From contig NZ_LNUP01000002.1 in assembly GCF_001512295.1 (NCBI RefSeq), forward strand, positions 1,304,263 through 1,368,262: a DNA stretch of 64,000 nt, given 5' to 3'. The notes under the pieces were generated by a model, which worked only from the letters and a program-made list of their open reading frames with translations, made no database searches and had not been told where the DNA came from. The stretch's first letter is position 1. Each line of letters opens with the position of its first letter. Both the position numbers and the translations under genes were made by a program. The DNA is from Pseudomonas sp. EpS/L25 (lineage in GTDB: Bacteria > Pseudomonadota > Gammaproteobacteria > Pseudomonadales > Pseudomonadaceae). Shown piece after piece: positions 8,875 through 17,701 of the stretch.

Positions 8875-10206
8875 ATGACCTCTTCCACGCCCGAGATCAG
8901 CGAACTGGAGCGCAGCACCATGCGCCGCGTCGCCTGGCGCATCCTGCCGTTCCTGATCGTCTGCTACCTCATCGCCATCATCGACCGTGGCAACATCGGC
9001 ATGGCCTCGCTGCAGATGAACCAGGATCTGGGCCTGACGCCGGCAATCTTCGGCTTCGCCAGCAGCCTGTTCTTCTTTTCCTATTTCCTGGTGGAAGTGC
9101 CGAGCAACCTGGCGTTGCAGCGCTTCGGCGCGCGCCTCTGGATCGCCCGGATCATGATCACCTGGGGCCTGGTCTCGGCCGGTACCGCCTTCGTCCAGGG
9201 CGCCAACTCGCTGTACGTGATGCGCTTCCTGCTGGGTGCCGCAGAGGCCGGCTTCTTCCCTGGCGTGCTGCTGTACCTCACCTACTGGCTGCCCTCCAAC
9301 TACCGGGCGCGCATGGTCGCCATCTTCATGGTGGCGATCCCCGGCGCCAACTTCCTCGGCTCGCCGCTCTCGGGCCTGCTGCTGAGCCTGGATGGCTGGC
9401 TGGGCATGCGTGGCTGGCACTGGCTATTCATCCTGGAAGGCATCCCGGCGGTGCTGCTGGGCATCGCCTGCCTGTTCGTACTCACCGACCGCCCGGAGCA
9501 GGCCAGGTGGCTGAGCGACGAACAGCGCAGCTGGCTGACCCTCAAACTGGCCGAGGAGCGCGGGCGCAAGACCAGCATCGGCCATATCTCCCTGTGGCAG
9601 CTGCTCAAGCACAAGGACATCTGGGTCATGGCGCTGATCTATTCGGGCGCCTCGGCGGCCGGTAGCACCATGAGCGTCTGGGCGCCGCAATTGCTCAAGT
9701 CCTTTGGCCTGTCCAACCTGGAGGTCGGCCTGACCAACGCCATTCCCTATGGCCTGGCCTCCGTGGCGATGGTCCTCTGGGGCCGCAGCTCGGATCGCAC
9801 CGGCGAGCGTCGCTGGCACACCTCGCTCACCATGCTGTTGATCGCCGTGGGTCTGTTGGCGGGCATGTTCACCTCGTCGCTGGCCGCCACGGTGATCCTG
9901 CTGAGCCTGGTGCTGATCGGTGCCTACTCGATGAAGGGCCCGTTCTGGGCACTGGCCTCGGGCTGGTTGTCGTCCTCGACCGCCGCCGCCGGCCTGGCTG
10001 CCATCGGCGCCCTGGCCAACCTGATCGGGGGCGGGGTGATGGTCAATGTCTATGGTGCCATCCATGGGGCGACCCATAGCCACGCCCTGGCGGTATTGCC
10101 GCTGGCCACGCTGTGCGCCATCAGCGGCCTGCTGGTGCTGGTCATGGGCCGTAAGGCCGCGCGTGCCAAGGCAGACGCCCAGACCGTAGCCACCAACGCC
10201 GGCTAG
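8875..10206 (+). CDS. MFS transporter, ACS family (paralogue of 5196-6539)
   Basis: ATG 8875 (MTSSTPEISELERS) is preceded by CGGAG at good spacing, giving 443 residues. About twelve membrane helices are visible, with WRILPFLIVCYLIAIIDRGNIGMA at helix 1 and QRFGARLWIARIMITWG as in the paralogue upstream. The family carries organic acids by proton symport across the inner membrane. Its place after the hydroxyacid dehydrogenase suggests uptake of the pathway substrate or a related acid. A GC-rich hairpin at 10234-10257 separates it from the next gene. Confidence 0.88.
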   Translation: MTSSTPEISELERSTMRRVAWRILPFLIVCYLIAIIDRGNIGMASLQMNQDLGLTPAIFGFASSLFFFSYFLVEVPSNLALQRFGARLWIARIMITWGLVSAGTAFVQGANSLYVMRFLLGAAEAGFFPGVLLYLTYWLPSNYRARMVAIFMVAIPGANFLGSPLSGLLLSLDGWLGMRGWHWLFILEGIPAVLLGIACLFVLTDRPEQARWLSDEQRSWLTLKLAEERGRKTSIGHISLWQLLKHKDIWVMALIYSGASAAGSTMSVWAPQLLKSFGLSNLEVGLTNAIPYGLASVAMVLWGRSSDRTGERRWHTSLTMLLIAVGLLAGMFTSSLAATVILLSLVLIGAYSMKGPFWALASGWLSSSTAAAGLAAIGALANLIGGGVMVNVYGAIHGATHSHALAVLPLATLCAISGLLVLVMGRKAARAKADAQTVATNAG

Positions 10207-10233
10207 CGGCTGGTCTGAAAAAGTCGCCTATCA

Positions 10234-10257
10234 CTGCCGGCCCGCTGGGGCCGGCAG
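10234..10257 (+). terminator. GC-rich hairpin between MFS and amidohydrolase genes
   Basis: CTGCCGGCCC (10234-10243) pairs with GGGCCGGCAG (10248-10257) around GCTG. Only a weak T-run (CCTTTC) follows, and the ribosome site of the next gene lies directly after it, so it may attenuate rather than stop transcription. Confidence 0.5.
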
Positions 10258-10275
10258 CCTTTCAAGGAATCCATC

Positions 10276-11208
10276 ATGACCTTCAATCGTCGGCGCTTCC
10301 TGAAAGCGAGCGCCACAGCGAGTGCCGCCCTGTGCCTGTTCGATGCCCTCGGCGTCCAGGCCGCCACCCCGTTCTCCAGTATCCAGATGGCACCGAAACT
10401 CAAGGCCCCGGCCGGCAGCGTCGACTGCCACATGCATCTCTACGATGACCGCTACCCGGCCGCCCCGGGAGCCAAGCTGCTCCCGCCCAATGCCTCCCTG
10501 GACGACTACCACCGGCTCCAGGCACTGCTGGGGCTGCAGCGCATGGTCATCGTCACGCCGTCCACCTATGGCACCGACAATCGCTGCCTGCTCGACGGCC
10601 TGGCGCGCAGCCAGGGCCAGGCCCGCGGCGTGGCGGTCATCGACCGGAGCATCACCGATGCCGAGTTGCAGGAGCTGCACAAGGCCGGGGTGCGCGGTAT
10701 CCGCTTCAACCTCAGCTACGGCGGCGCCGACCTGGCCGATCTGGAGCCCCTGGCGGCGCGGGTCGATGAGCTGGGCTGGAATGTCCAGGTGGTGGCGCCA
10801 GGCAATCAGCTGATAGAGCTGGAGAGCCGGCTGCGACGGTTGCCGGCGCGTCTGGTGATCGATCACATGGGCCACGTGCCGCAACCGGAGGGGATCAATT
10901 CGGCTGCCTTCGGCGTCATCACTCGTCTGCTGGACGGCGAGCGCACCTGGGTGAAGCTGTCGGGCCCCTACATCAAATCGCGCAGTGGTGCGCCGGACTA
11001 TGTGGATGTCGGCGCCGTGGCCCGGGAACTGGTGCGGTGTCATCCAGAGCGGCTGCTGTGGGGCAGCGACTGGCCGCATCCCACGGTGGCGGTCGGCAAC
11101 AAGCCGGACGATGGCCATATCTTCGACTTGCTGGCCGACTGGGCGCCCGATGACAGGGTGCGCAGCGCCATCCTGCGTGACAACCCGGTCAGTCTTTATG
11201 GCTTTTGA
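10276..11208 (+). CDS. Tat-exported amidohydrolase-2 family protein (LigI-like)
   Basis: 310 residues. The start MTFNRRRFLKASATA has twin arginines with FLK, followed by a hydrophobic core ending near VQAA (about 30), so folding before Tat export to the periplasm is likely. The mature part begins with the metal motif VDCHMHLYD (His52, His54) and later has VIDHMGH and LLWGSDWPHP. This pattern fits 2-pyrone-4,6-dicarboxylate lactonase (LigI) and D-galactarolactone isomerase, which share this fold. Periplasmic location is unusual for those enzymes. It is the last gene of the plus-strand run. Confidence 0.75.
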   Translation: MTFNRRRFLKASATASAALCLFDALGVQAATPFSSIQMAPKLKAPAGSVDCHMHLYDDRYPAAPGAKLLPPNASLDDYHRLQALLGLQRMVIVTPSTYGTDNRCLLDGLARSQGQARGVAVIDRSITDAELQELHKAGVRGIRFNLSYGGADLADLEPLAARVDELGWNVQVVAPGNQLIELESRLRRLPARLVIDHMGHVPQPEGINSAAFGVITRLLDGERTWVKLSGPYIKSRSGAPDYVDVGAVARELVRCHPERLLWGSDWPHPTVAVGNKPDDGHIFDLLADWAPDDRVRSAILRDNPVSLYGF

Positions 11209-11395
11209 CGCTCGGGCGAGCTGGGCGGTGCAATGGGGGGAGCAGGGAGCCTGGATCAGGCTCGGATGCCAACCTGATCCAGCGGTCCGTCGATGCGGCC
11301 GCGCCTGCAAAGCACCTCGACACCGGTGGAGGCAACTGTCTGACTGATCGCGGTGACGGGCTGCTCCTAACGAAGGAGGCATGACGGTTTATCGT

Positions 11396-11526
11396 GATTT
11401 TGCCGGGGTGGATGTAACTGAACGCCTGCTTGGATAGCCCCTCTCCCCTTGGGAGAGGGTTGGGGTGAGGGAGCCCCTCGGCGCGACGTCTCCCATGGAA
11501 AAGGCTGCGCCGTTTTCCACGCTGCG
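11396..11526 (+). repeat. Composite intergenic repeat, copy A
   Basis: It begins with GATTTTGCCGGGG, has the hairpin CTCTCC-CCTTG-GGAGAG in the middle and ends with a second hairpin formed by GGAAAA...TTTTCC plus CACGCTGCG. Copies B (32266-32400) and C (49964-50095) share all these blocks in the same order. Each copy lies at a convergent gene end and next to REP sequences. Confidence 0.8.
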
Positions 11527-11536
11527 TGATGTAGGC

Positions 11537-11618
11537 CTGTAGCGACAATACAGTCGCTCCTACAGAGGGCAGTGCTCTTGTAGGAGCGGTCGCAGCAGCG
11601 GACCGCCATGACCGCGAT
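11537..11618. repeat. REP-like sequences
   Basis: GTCGCTCCTAC (inverted) and GTAGGAGCGGTC...CCGCGAT form a degenerate pair of the REP type seen repeatedly in the window (GTAGGAGCGGCCCATGG core). Confidence 0.65.
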
Positions 11619-11675
11619 AGGGTACGCCTACCTGGGCGATAGCCAGAGCAGAGGGGGCCGGACAGGCGTGGCGTA

Positions 11676-12137
11676 CTACTGCAGATCCCCGTTGAGCTTG
11701 CGCAACAGACGCAACAGCTCGGCGCGTTCGGCATCGTCCAGCGGGGCGCTGGCGGCGCGGTCGCTGGCGGCGGCGCGGTCCTTGAGTTCGCCCACCAGGG
11801 CGCGGCCCTGGTCGGTGAGGTGCAGGGCATAGGCGCGGCGGTCCTGGGTGCCGCGTACGCGCTCGGCCAGGCCCTGGCGTTCCAGCTTGTTCAGCAGCAG
11901 GACCAGTTGCGGTGGCTCGATGGCCAGGCGCCGGGCCAGGTCGGCCTGCATCAGGCCCGGCTCCTGTTCCAGGATCACCAGGGCGGTGAACTGGGCGGGG
12001 CGCAGGTCGTAGCTGGCCAGGCTGTCCACCAGGTGCTGGAACATCTTCATCTGGGCGCGGCGCAGGGCATAGCCTACGGCAGTGTCCAGCCAGGGGGTGG
12101 CGGTGTCGCGAGGCACGGCGTCGTTGGGCGAACTCAT
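11676..12137 (-). CDS. MarR family transcriptional regulator
   Basis: 153 residues, the usual MarR length. Residues around ALVILEQEPGLMQADLARRLAIEPPQLVLLLNKLERQGLAERVRGTQDRRAYALHLTD form the winged helix, with the recognition helix and the RxxxDRR wing typical of MarR repressors. It lies 54 bases after the sigma-54 activator gene on the same strand and might be co-transcribed. MarR proteins often sense aromatic acids, which suits the adjacent aldehyde/alcohol dehydrogenase genes, but the target is unknown. Confidence 0.88.
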   Translation of the reverse strand: MSSPNDAVPRDTATPWLDTAVGYALRRAQMKMFQHLVDSLASYDLRPAQFTALVILEQEPGLMQADLARRLAIEPPQLVLLLNKLERQGLAERVRGTQDRRAYALHLTDQGRALVGELKDRAAASDRAASAPLDDAERAELLRLLRKLNGDLQ

Positions 12138-12191
12138 CGGCGGGAAGGGTTTCCGTCGGTGGTGGCGAAGGGAGGAGACAGCTGCATCATT

Positions 12192-13922
12192 CTAATCCAG
12201 TTCCCGCGCTCCGTGCCGCCTCGCGCGCTGATGGCGATAGGCGAACTGGGCGCGGCTCAGGCCCAGCAGGCGCGCCGCGGCGGCCACGTTTCCACGGCTG
12301 CGGGCCAGGGCTTCGTCCAGCAGTTCGGCTTCGAGCTGGCCCAGGTGCAGCGGACGGTCGGCGTCCACGCCCAGGCGAGTCAGCCAATCCACCGCGGGCG
12401 CGGGGGCGGCGAGATCGTCCGGCAGGGGTTCACCGCGAAACAGATGCGGCAGGTCGATCAGCTCACCGGGGTCGCTGGCGATCACGCCGCGCTCCACCAG
12501 GTTCTGCAATTCCCGCACGTTGCCGGGAAAGTCATAGCGCAGCAGCGCCTTGAGGGCGCGCATGGTCAGGCCCACCGGCGGGCGTTCGTAGGCGGCACAG
12601 AAGCGTCGCAGAAAAAGGTCCACCAGCAGGGGCACGTCGTCGCGACGATCCCGTAGCGGCGGGATGCCGATGGGATAGACGTTGAGTCTATAGAAGAGGT
12701 CTTCGCGGAAGTCGCCGCGGCGCACCGCCTCGCGCAGGTCCAGGTTGGTGGCGGCGATCACCCGCACGTCCACCTTGAGGGTGCGGCTGCCACCGACCCG
12801 CTCGATCTCGCGCTCCTGGAGGGCGCGCAGCAGCTTGCCCTGGCCAGGCAGGCTCAGGCAGGCGATCTCGTCGAGGAACAGGGTACCGCCCTGGGCTCGT
12901 TCGAAGCGTCCGGCGCGGGATTGGTTGGCACCGGTGAAGGCACCACGCTCCACGCCGAACAGTTCGGCTTCGATGAGATTTTCCGGGATGGCCGCGCAGT
13001 TGAGGGCGACGAAGGGGCCGTCCGCGCGCCGACTCAGGCGGTGCAGGTGGCTGGCGAACAGTTCCTTGCCCGCGCCGGATTCGCCGGTGAGCAGGACCGT
13101 GGCCGGCGTGGGGGCCACCCGCTGCAGGGCGCGGAAGGCCGTGTTGAAGGCGGCCGAGGCACCCACCAGCGGCTGACCGGCGGCGGCCAGGGGCAGTAGG
13201 GCAGGCAGCCGCGCCGTGGTGGTGTCGGGCGTGTCGGCGCCGGCGGCGTTGAGATAGCGCAGGTCCTCTTCCACATCGGGCCAGCGTTCGGCATTGCGGC
13301 CTTCCACCCGGCAGACGTGGTGACCCATGGCCCGGCATTCCACTTCGCGAAAGATCACCAGGCGGCCGAACAGGCTGCTGACGTAGCCGATGGCGTAGCC
13401 GGTTTCCATCCAGCAGGCCGGGTCGCTGCCCTGGCCATGGGCGATCTGGTGCTCGTCGCATTCGGCCGAGTGATGCCAGAGGAATTCGCCGCCGTAGCGA
13501 CCCTGCTCGATGTCGAACTCGAAATGCAGCGGCTCGACCCGCACCAGGCCTTCCAGGCCGTGCAGGCGGGTCCCGGCGGCGAAGATGGCCGCCGCGTCGG
13601 CCTGGGGCCAGCGCTTGCGCACCAGCTCGGCGTCGCGCACCCCGGAGAGATAGCCGACCCGGGTCAGCAGGCCGCGGGCGCGTTCCTGGCCCAGGGCGCC
13701 GATCAGTTCCCGGCGTAGCGCACCGAATGACGAGGCATGCATCAGCAGCATGCGCTGATCGTTGAGCCAGATGCGACCGTCGCCGGGGGAGAAGAACAGG
13801 CACTCGGCCAGTTCCGCCTGGGTCGGGGTGGCACTGTCGTTCCAGGCCGAGCTGTCGCCACGCTGGAAGCCGGGGGCGACCTGTTGCAGATCGCTGAGGG
13901 ACAGACGTTCGGACAGGGCCAT
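12192..13922 (-). CDS. XylR/DmpR-type sigma-54-dependent activator with V4R effector domain
   Basis: I start at ATG 13922 (MALSERLS), 576 residues, because GAGAGG lies at good spacing before it. The N-terminal half resembles XylR_N plus V4[30 protein letters not shown] and [14 protein letters not shown] are typical of XylR, DmpR and TouR, where aromatic effectors bind. The AAA domain has GESGAGKE (about 279), GAFTGA (about 324, sigma-54 contact) and FLDEI. A FIS helix-turn-helix ends the protein ([20 protein letters not shown]). It is divergent from an aldehyde dehydrogenase gene with a -24/-12 promoter, so it likely activates that operon in response to an aromatic compound. Confidence 0.92.
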   Translation of the reverse strand: MALSERLSLSDLQQVAPGFQRGDSSAWNDSATPTQAELAECLFFSPGDGRIWLNDQRMLLMHASSFGALRRELIGALGQERARGLLTRVGYLSGVRDAELVRKRWPQADAAAIFAAGTRLHGLEGLVRVEPLHFEFDIEQGRYGGEFLWHHSAECDEHQIAHGQGSDPACWMETGYAIGYVSSLFGRLVIFREVECRAMGHHVCRVEGRNAERWPDVEEDLRYLNAAGADTPDTTTARLPALLPLAAAGQPLVGASAAFNTAFRALQRVAPTPATVLLTGESGAGKELFASHLHRLSRRADGPFVALNCAAIPENLIEAELFGVERGAFTGANQSRAGRFERAQGGTLFLDEIACLSLPGQGKLLRALQEREIERVGGSRTLKVDVRVIAATNLDLREAVRRGDFREDLFYRLNVYPIGIPPLRDRRDDVPLLVDLFLRRFCAAYERPPVGLTMRALKALLRYDFPGNVRELQNLVERGVIASDPGELIDLPHLFRGEPLPDDLAAPAPAVDWLTRLGVDADRPLHLGQLEAELLDEALARSRGNVAAAARLLGLSRAQFAYRHQRARRHGARELD

Positions 13923-14087
13923 GGCACGACCTCTCGGGAGAACTACGCAAATGCGCAATCGAGAAGATGGTTATACATCATAACTTTATCTTTTGAGTAA
14001 GGCTTTCGCCGGCATGGCCTGCCTCGGTTGCCTGTTCACGGCAGCAAGCGCTTGATGGCAATGGTCTTTTTTCTCCTGCCCGGTGCT

Positions 14088-14103
14088 GGGCACAGCCTTT
14101 GCT
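14088..14103 (+). promoter_or_regulatory. Sigma-54 (-24/-12) promoter for the aldehyde dehydrogenase gene
   Basis: GGGCACAGCCTTTGCT matches the consensus TGGCACRNNNNTTGCW at every position except the first. GG and GC are separated by the required 10 bases. Transcription would begin near 14114, 37 bases before the start codon. An inverted repeat GTTAT-N5-ATAAC at 13970-13984, upstream of the promoter, is a possible activator site. Confidence 0.75.
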
Positions 14104-14132
14104 CCGTTCCTTAGAGCCCACCGAGGCTCGAT

Positions 14133-14140
14133 AACAACAA
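14133..14140 (+). promoter_or_regulatory. AACAACAA CA-type motif
   Basis: The tract touches the AAGGAG ribosome site of the aldehyde dehydrogenase gene and matches the AAnAAnAA Hfq/Crc motif, suggesting catabolite repression of translation. Confidence 0.45.
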
Positions 14141-14150
14141 GGAGAAGGCT

Positions 14151-15623
14151 ATGAGCGAACATCCCACGCCATTCCTGGACGGTGCGTCCTGGCGCGAGCG
14201 AATTTTCGATGGCAACTGGATCTCCGCCCAAGGCGGTACCCTGGAGGTCAGCGAACCCGCCAGCGGTCGGCCCCTGCATCGCACGGGCCTCGCCAACGTC
14301 GCCGACATCGACCAGGCCTGCGGCAAGGCGGCCCGGGCGCAACCGGCTTGGGCCGGCTGGACGGCTCGGCAGAAGGCCACCCTGTTCCTGGCGGCTGCCG
14401 CGCACCTCGAGCTGAATCGTGCCGAGCTGGCGCCGCTGATCGCGCGGGAAACGGGCGGCATCCTGCCCAAGGCCGAACTGGAGTTGCGTGAAGCCGGCGT
14501 CATCCTGCAGCAGGTCGCCGGCCAGTTGCTGCAACCCCATGGCGTGCTCTTGCCCAGCGAGCGGGGTGCCCTGTCCTATGCCCGCCGGCTACCTCACGGC
14601 GTGGTCGGGGTGATCTCGCCCTTCAACTTTCCGCTGATCCTCTCGCTACGGGCCGTGGCCCCGGCCCTGGCCTGCGGCAACGCCGTGGTGCTCAAGCCGG
14701 ATCACCAGACACCGGTGAGCGGCGGCATCCTGATCGCCCGGCTGTTCGAGGCGGTCGGACTACCCAAGGGCGTGCTGCAGGTGCTGCCCGGACGCGCCGA
14801 GGCGGGGGCGGCGCTCTGCGCCCATCCCCAGGTGCGAATGATCGCCTTCACCGGTTCGACCCGGGCCGGGCGCCAGGTGGCCGAAACCGCCGGACGTCAT
14901 TTGAAGAAGGTGGCCCTGGAACTGGGCGGCAAGAATCCGCTGATCGTGCTGGACGATGCCGATCTCGACCTCGCCGTCGGTTGCGCCGCCTGGGGCAGTT
15001 TCCTGCATCAGGGGCAGATCTGCATGGCCACTGGCCTGATCCTGGTGCAAGAACGCCTTGCCGCGGCCTTCACCGAGCGCCTGGTGGCCCGCGCCGCGGC
15101 CCTGCGTCTGGGCGATCCCCTGGAACCCACCACCCAGCTCGGTCCGCTGATCAACGCCCAGCAATTGCAGCGCGTCCAGGGCATCGTCGCGGATAGCCTG
15201 GCCGCGGGGGCTCGCCTGGAGCAGGGCGGTCGTCACGAAGGGCTGTTCTATGCCCCGACCGTGCTCAGCGGCGTCCGCCCCGGCATGCGCGCCTTCGACG
15301 AGGAAATCTTCGGGCCGGTGGCCAGCGTGGCGACCTTCGCCGACGAAGACGAGGCCGTCGAGCTGGCCAATCGCACCCCCTACGGCCTGGCGGCTGGCGT
15401 GCTCTCCGGCTCCCTGGCCCGTGCCCGCGCCCTGGGTGCGCGACTGGACTGCGGGATGCTGCACCTCAACGACCAGACGGTGAACGACGAGGTGGTCAAC
15501 CCTTTCGGCGGTCGCGGCCAGTCCGGCAATGGCGGCAGCGTCGGCGGCCTGTGCAACTGGGACGACTACAGCCAGTGGCAGTGGGTGACCGAGCATATCG
15601 AGCCGCCACGCTATCCCTTCTGA
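14151..15623 (+). CDS. Aromatic aldehyde dehydrogenase (benzaldehyde/vanillin/coniferyl aldehyde type)
   Basis: 490 residues, the normal ALDH length. General base Glu257 (LELGGKNP) and nucleophile Cys291 (GQICMATG) are present, as is the NAD-binding FTGSTRAGR segment. The C-terminal HLNDQTVNDEVVNPFGGRGQSGNGG resembles benzaldehyde and vanillin dehydrogenases. It oxidises an aromatic aldehyde to the acid in the cytoplasm. A sigma-54 promoter and a V4R-type activator lie upstream, and a CalA-like alcohol dehydrogenase and a phenolic-type outer-membrane protein lie downstream, giving a coherent aromatic alcohol/aldehyde set. A MITE-like repeat abuts its stop codon. Confidence 0.85.
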   Translation: MSEHPTPFLDGASWRERIFDGNWISAQGGTLEVSEPASGRPLHRTGLANVADIDQACGKAARAQPAWAGWTARQKATLFLAAAAHLELNRAELAPLIARETGGILPKAELELREAGVILQQVAGQLLQPHGVLLPSERGALSYARRLPHGVVGVISPFNFPLILSLRAVAPALACGNAVVLKPDHQTPVSGGILIARLFEAVGLPKGVLQVLPGRAEAGAALCAHPQVRMIAFTGSTRAGRQVAETAGRHLKKVALELGGKNPLIVLDDADLDLAVGCAAWGSFLHQGQICMATGLILVQERLAAAFTERLVARAAALRLGDPLEPTTQLGPLINAQQLQRVQGIVADSLAAGARLEQGGRHEGLFYAPTVLSGVRPGMRAFDEEIFGPVASVATFADEDEAVELANRTPYGLAAGVLSGSLARARALGARLDCGMLHLNDQTVNDEVVNPFGGRGQSGNGGSVGGLCNWDDYSQWQWVTEHIEPPRYPF

Positions 15624-15850
15624 GAGCCTGCTCAAAGGCTGCTGCGCGTCGGCCAAACCGCGTTGAAAATGACCTGGGTCGCCAGCCCGGCCAGGGTGGC
15701 CCCATCGGAATGCTCATTTACCACTCGTGACCCCGAGCGCGAGTCCGATCCGCTTCCTCAGCCCCTTGATTCGCTGGCGCTCACCCTGCGGGCCAGCCGT
15801 TGGTCGTTGCGCCTTGTTTGGCTCTAGCTCGCGAGCCTTTGAACAGGCTC
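15623..15850. repeat. MITE-like inverted-repeat element, copy 1 (long form, 228 bp)
   Basis: The ends are AGAGCCTGCTCAAA (left) and TTTGAACAGGCTC (right). The inner flanks are CGCGTCGGCCAAACCGCGTT (left) and CTAGCTCGCGAG (right), the reverse orientation of copies 2 and 3. It begins on the last base of the aldehyde dehydrogenase stop codon. It shares an internal block of about 100 bases with copy 2 that copy 3 lacks. Confidence 0.8.
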
Positions 15851-15871
15851 CAAGCCCCTTTTTCCACCCCC

Positions 15872-15882
15872 AATAACAACAA
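15872..15882 (+). promoter_or_regulatory. AATAACAACAA CA-type motif
   Basis: The tract sits directly before the AGAGGAAA ribosome site of the CalA-like gene and matches AAnAAnAA. Confidence 0.45.
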
Positions 15883-15894
15883 GAGGAAAGTCCC

Positions 15895-16662
15895 ATGACC
15901 CTGAATGGCAAGACCCTGGTGATCACTGGCGTAGCCTCCGGTATCGGTGCCGAACTGGCGCGCCTGGCGCGCTTCCAAGGCGCCACCGTGATCGGTGTCG
16001 ACCGCAACCAACCCCAGCTCAGCCTGGATGCCTTCCACCAGGCCGACCTGGGCGATCCGGACAGCATCGCCACCCTGGTCAGCCGCTTGCCGGAGCGCCT
16101 GCACGGCCTCTGCAACATCGCCGGGGTGCCGGGTACGGCACCGGCGGCAACCGTGGCGCGGGTCAACTATCTCGGCCTGCGCCTGCTCAGTCGGCAACTG
16201 GTCGCGCGGCTGGGGCAGGGCGGCGCCATCGTCAACGTCGCCTCCATCCTCGGCGCGCAATGGCCGCAGCGTCTGGAGCGGCATCGCGAACTGGCGCACA
16301 TCCACGACTTCGCCGCGGCCCAGGCCTGGCTGGAGGCTCATCCGGTCGAGCAGGCGACCTGCTACCAGTATTTCAAGGAGGCGCTCATCGTCTGGAGCTT
16401 CGTCCAGTCCCAGAGCTGGCTCCGCGAATTCGGCGTACGCCTGAATTGCGTGGCGCCGGGCCCGGTGTTCACCCCCATCCTCGGCGACTTCGTCAGCATG
16501 CTCGGCGAGGAACGGGTCGCCCGCGACAGCCAGCGCATGCTGCGTCCGGCGCTGGCCGACGAGGTGGCCGCGGTGATCGCCTTCCTCTGCAGCGATGCCT
16601 CACGCTGGATCAACGGCGCCAACCTGCCGGTGGATGGCGGCCTGGCCGCCAGCTACGTCTGA
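15895..16662 (+). CDS. calA: CalA-like coniferyl (aromatic) alcohol dehydrogenase, SDR family
   Basis: 255 residues, a classical short-chain dehydrogenase: cofactor motif TGVASGIG at 11-18, Ser117 and the catalytic Y157-x3-K161. NIAGVPGTA, VNYLGL, YFKEALIVWS and NCVAPGPVFTPIL closely resemble coniferyl alcohol dehydrogenase CalA as I remember it from Pseudomonas. The enzyme would oxidise an aromatic alcohol to the aldehyde taken by the dehydrogenase upstream. The repeat between the two genes suggests either read-through or a separate promoter. A 3-alpha-hydroxysteroid dehydrogenase is the main alternative. Confidence 0.7.
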   Translation: MTLNGKTLVITGVASGIGAELARLARFQGATVIGVDRNQPQLSLDAFHQADLGDPDSIATLVSRLPERLHGLCNIAGVPGTAPAATVARVNYLGLRLLSRQLVARLGQGGAIVNVASILGAQWPQRLERHRELAHIHDFAAAQAWLEAHPVEQATCYQYFKEALIVWSFVQSQSWLREFGVRLNCVAPGPVFTPILGDFVSMLGEERVARDSQRMLRPALADEVAAVIAFLCSDASRWINGANLPVDGGLAASYV

Positions 16663-16665
16663 CCC

Positions 16666-16702
16666 GCAATCCCGCGCCCGCCCGGGCGCGGGATTGCGTT
16701 TT
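16666..16702 (+). terminator. Strong hairpin terminator after CalA-like gene
   Basis: GCAATCCCGCGCCC (16666-16679) and GGGCGCGGGATTGC (16684-16697) form a perfect 14-bp stem with a four-base loop, followed by GTTTT. Confidence 0.75.
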
Positions 16703-16707
16703 CCCAC

Positions 16708-16718
16708 AACAAGAACAA
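16708..16718 (+). promoter_or_regulatory. AACAAGAACAA CA-type motif
   Basis: The tract precedes the AAGGA ribosome site of the outer-membrane protein gene and contains two overlapping AAnAAnAA matches. Confidence 0.4.
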
Positions 16719-16733
16719 TCCAAGGATGACGTC

Positions 16734-17678
16734 ATGCGCACCTCGCTTCGCTTCAGTCTGCTGGCTGCGGCCAGCCTCGGCTCCAGTCTGGCCCAGGCCT
16801 ACGACCTGCCCAGTCTCAACCTCGGCTCCACCAGTTTCTACGACGGTGCCCCGGCACCGGACGGTCCCGGCTGGTACTGGGAGGAGTACCTGATCTACGG
16901 CAAGACCAGTCGCTTCAACGACCAGGACGGCCGCAAGCTGCCCTTGCCCAAGCAGGAGCTGACCACCTTCGCCCCGGTCAGCCAGATCATCTACCTAGGC
17001 CAGCCGCTGGCCAACGGCGCCATGCCGGGCTTCACCGCCATCCTGCCCTGGCTGGCTCATGCCGATGTCGACGATGGCCTCGGCGGCCAGGCCCTCGATG
17101 CCCGCGAAGGGGTAGGGGACCTGACCCTGGGCGTCTTCCTGCAACTGCCCACCACCACCCGACCCGATGGAGGTCCGCGCTGGGCGCAACGCATCGAAGC
17201 CGAGGTCGTCGCTCCCACCGGGCGCTACGATCGCGACCGGGCGATCAATCCGGGCAGCAACTTCTGGTCCTTCAATCCCTATTACGCCACCACCTACTGG
17301 CTGACGCCCCAGTGGTCGGTCACCGGGCGCTTCTGGTACCTGTGGAACGGCAAGAACGACCAGCCGCTGCGCAGCTTCGGCGATGTCTCCGATACCCAGG
17401 CCGGACAGGCGCTGCATGCTAACTTCGCCACCCAGTACGCGCTGAACGACCGGCTCAGCCTCGGCCTGAGCGGCTATTGGCTCAGGCAGATCACCGATAC
17501 CCAGGTGGATGGCCATGACGTGAGCGGTCGCCGCGAAAAGGTCTGGGCCTGGGGGCCGGGTTTCACCTACGCCTTTTCCAAGCAGAACCTGATCACCTTC
17601 AACAGCTACTTCGAACAGGACGCCGAGAACCGCACCGAGGGGCATAAGTTCGTCGTCAACTTCCTGCACAAGCTGTAG
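16734..17678 (+). CDS. Outer-membrane channel of the phenol MetA-pathway family
   Basis: ATG 16734 follows AAGGA and opens a signal peptide (MRTSLRFSLLAAASLGSSLAQA, cleavage near residue 22), giving 314 residues. The rest is rich in alternating aromatic strands (NPGSNFWSFNPYYATTYWLTPQWSVTGRFWYLWNG) and ends in a beta-strand typical of outer-membrane barrels. This is the pattern of the MetA-pathway phenol-degradation family, thought to let hydrophobic aromatics cross the outer membrane. Its place after the dehydrogenases supports that role. A terminator lies between it and the CalA-like gene, so it may have its own promoter or depend on read-through. Confidence 0.75.
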   Translation: MRTSLRFSLLAAASLGSSLAQAYDLPSLNLGSTSFYDGAPAPDGPGWYWEEYLIYGKTSRFNDQDGRKLPLPKQELTTFAPVSQIIYLGQPLANGAMPGFTAILPWLAHADVDDGLGGQALDAREGVGDLTLGVFLQLPTTTRPDGGPRWAQRIEAEVVAPTGRYDRDRAINPGSNFWSFNPYYATTYWLTPQWSVTGRFWYLWNGKNDQPLRSFGDVSDTQAGQALHANFATQYALNDRLSLGLSGYWLRQITDTQVDGHDVSGRREKVWAWGPGFTYAFSKQNLITFNSYFEQDAENRTEGHKFVVNFLHKL

Positions 17679-17701
17679 CCGAGCGCCCGGTCGCGCCGCA
17701 C

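Larger units (their letters stand above)
11209..11675. other. Gene-free interval with composite repeat and REP sequences
   Basis: The interval between two convergent genes holds copy A of a roughly 130-bp composite repeat (11396-11526) and REP-like sequences (11537-11618). Nothing else recognisable was seen in 11209-11395 or 11619-11675. Confidence 0.7.
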
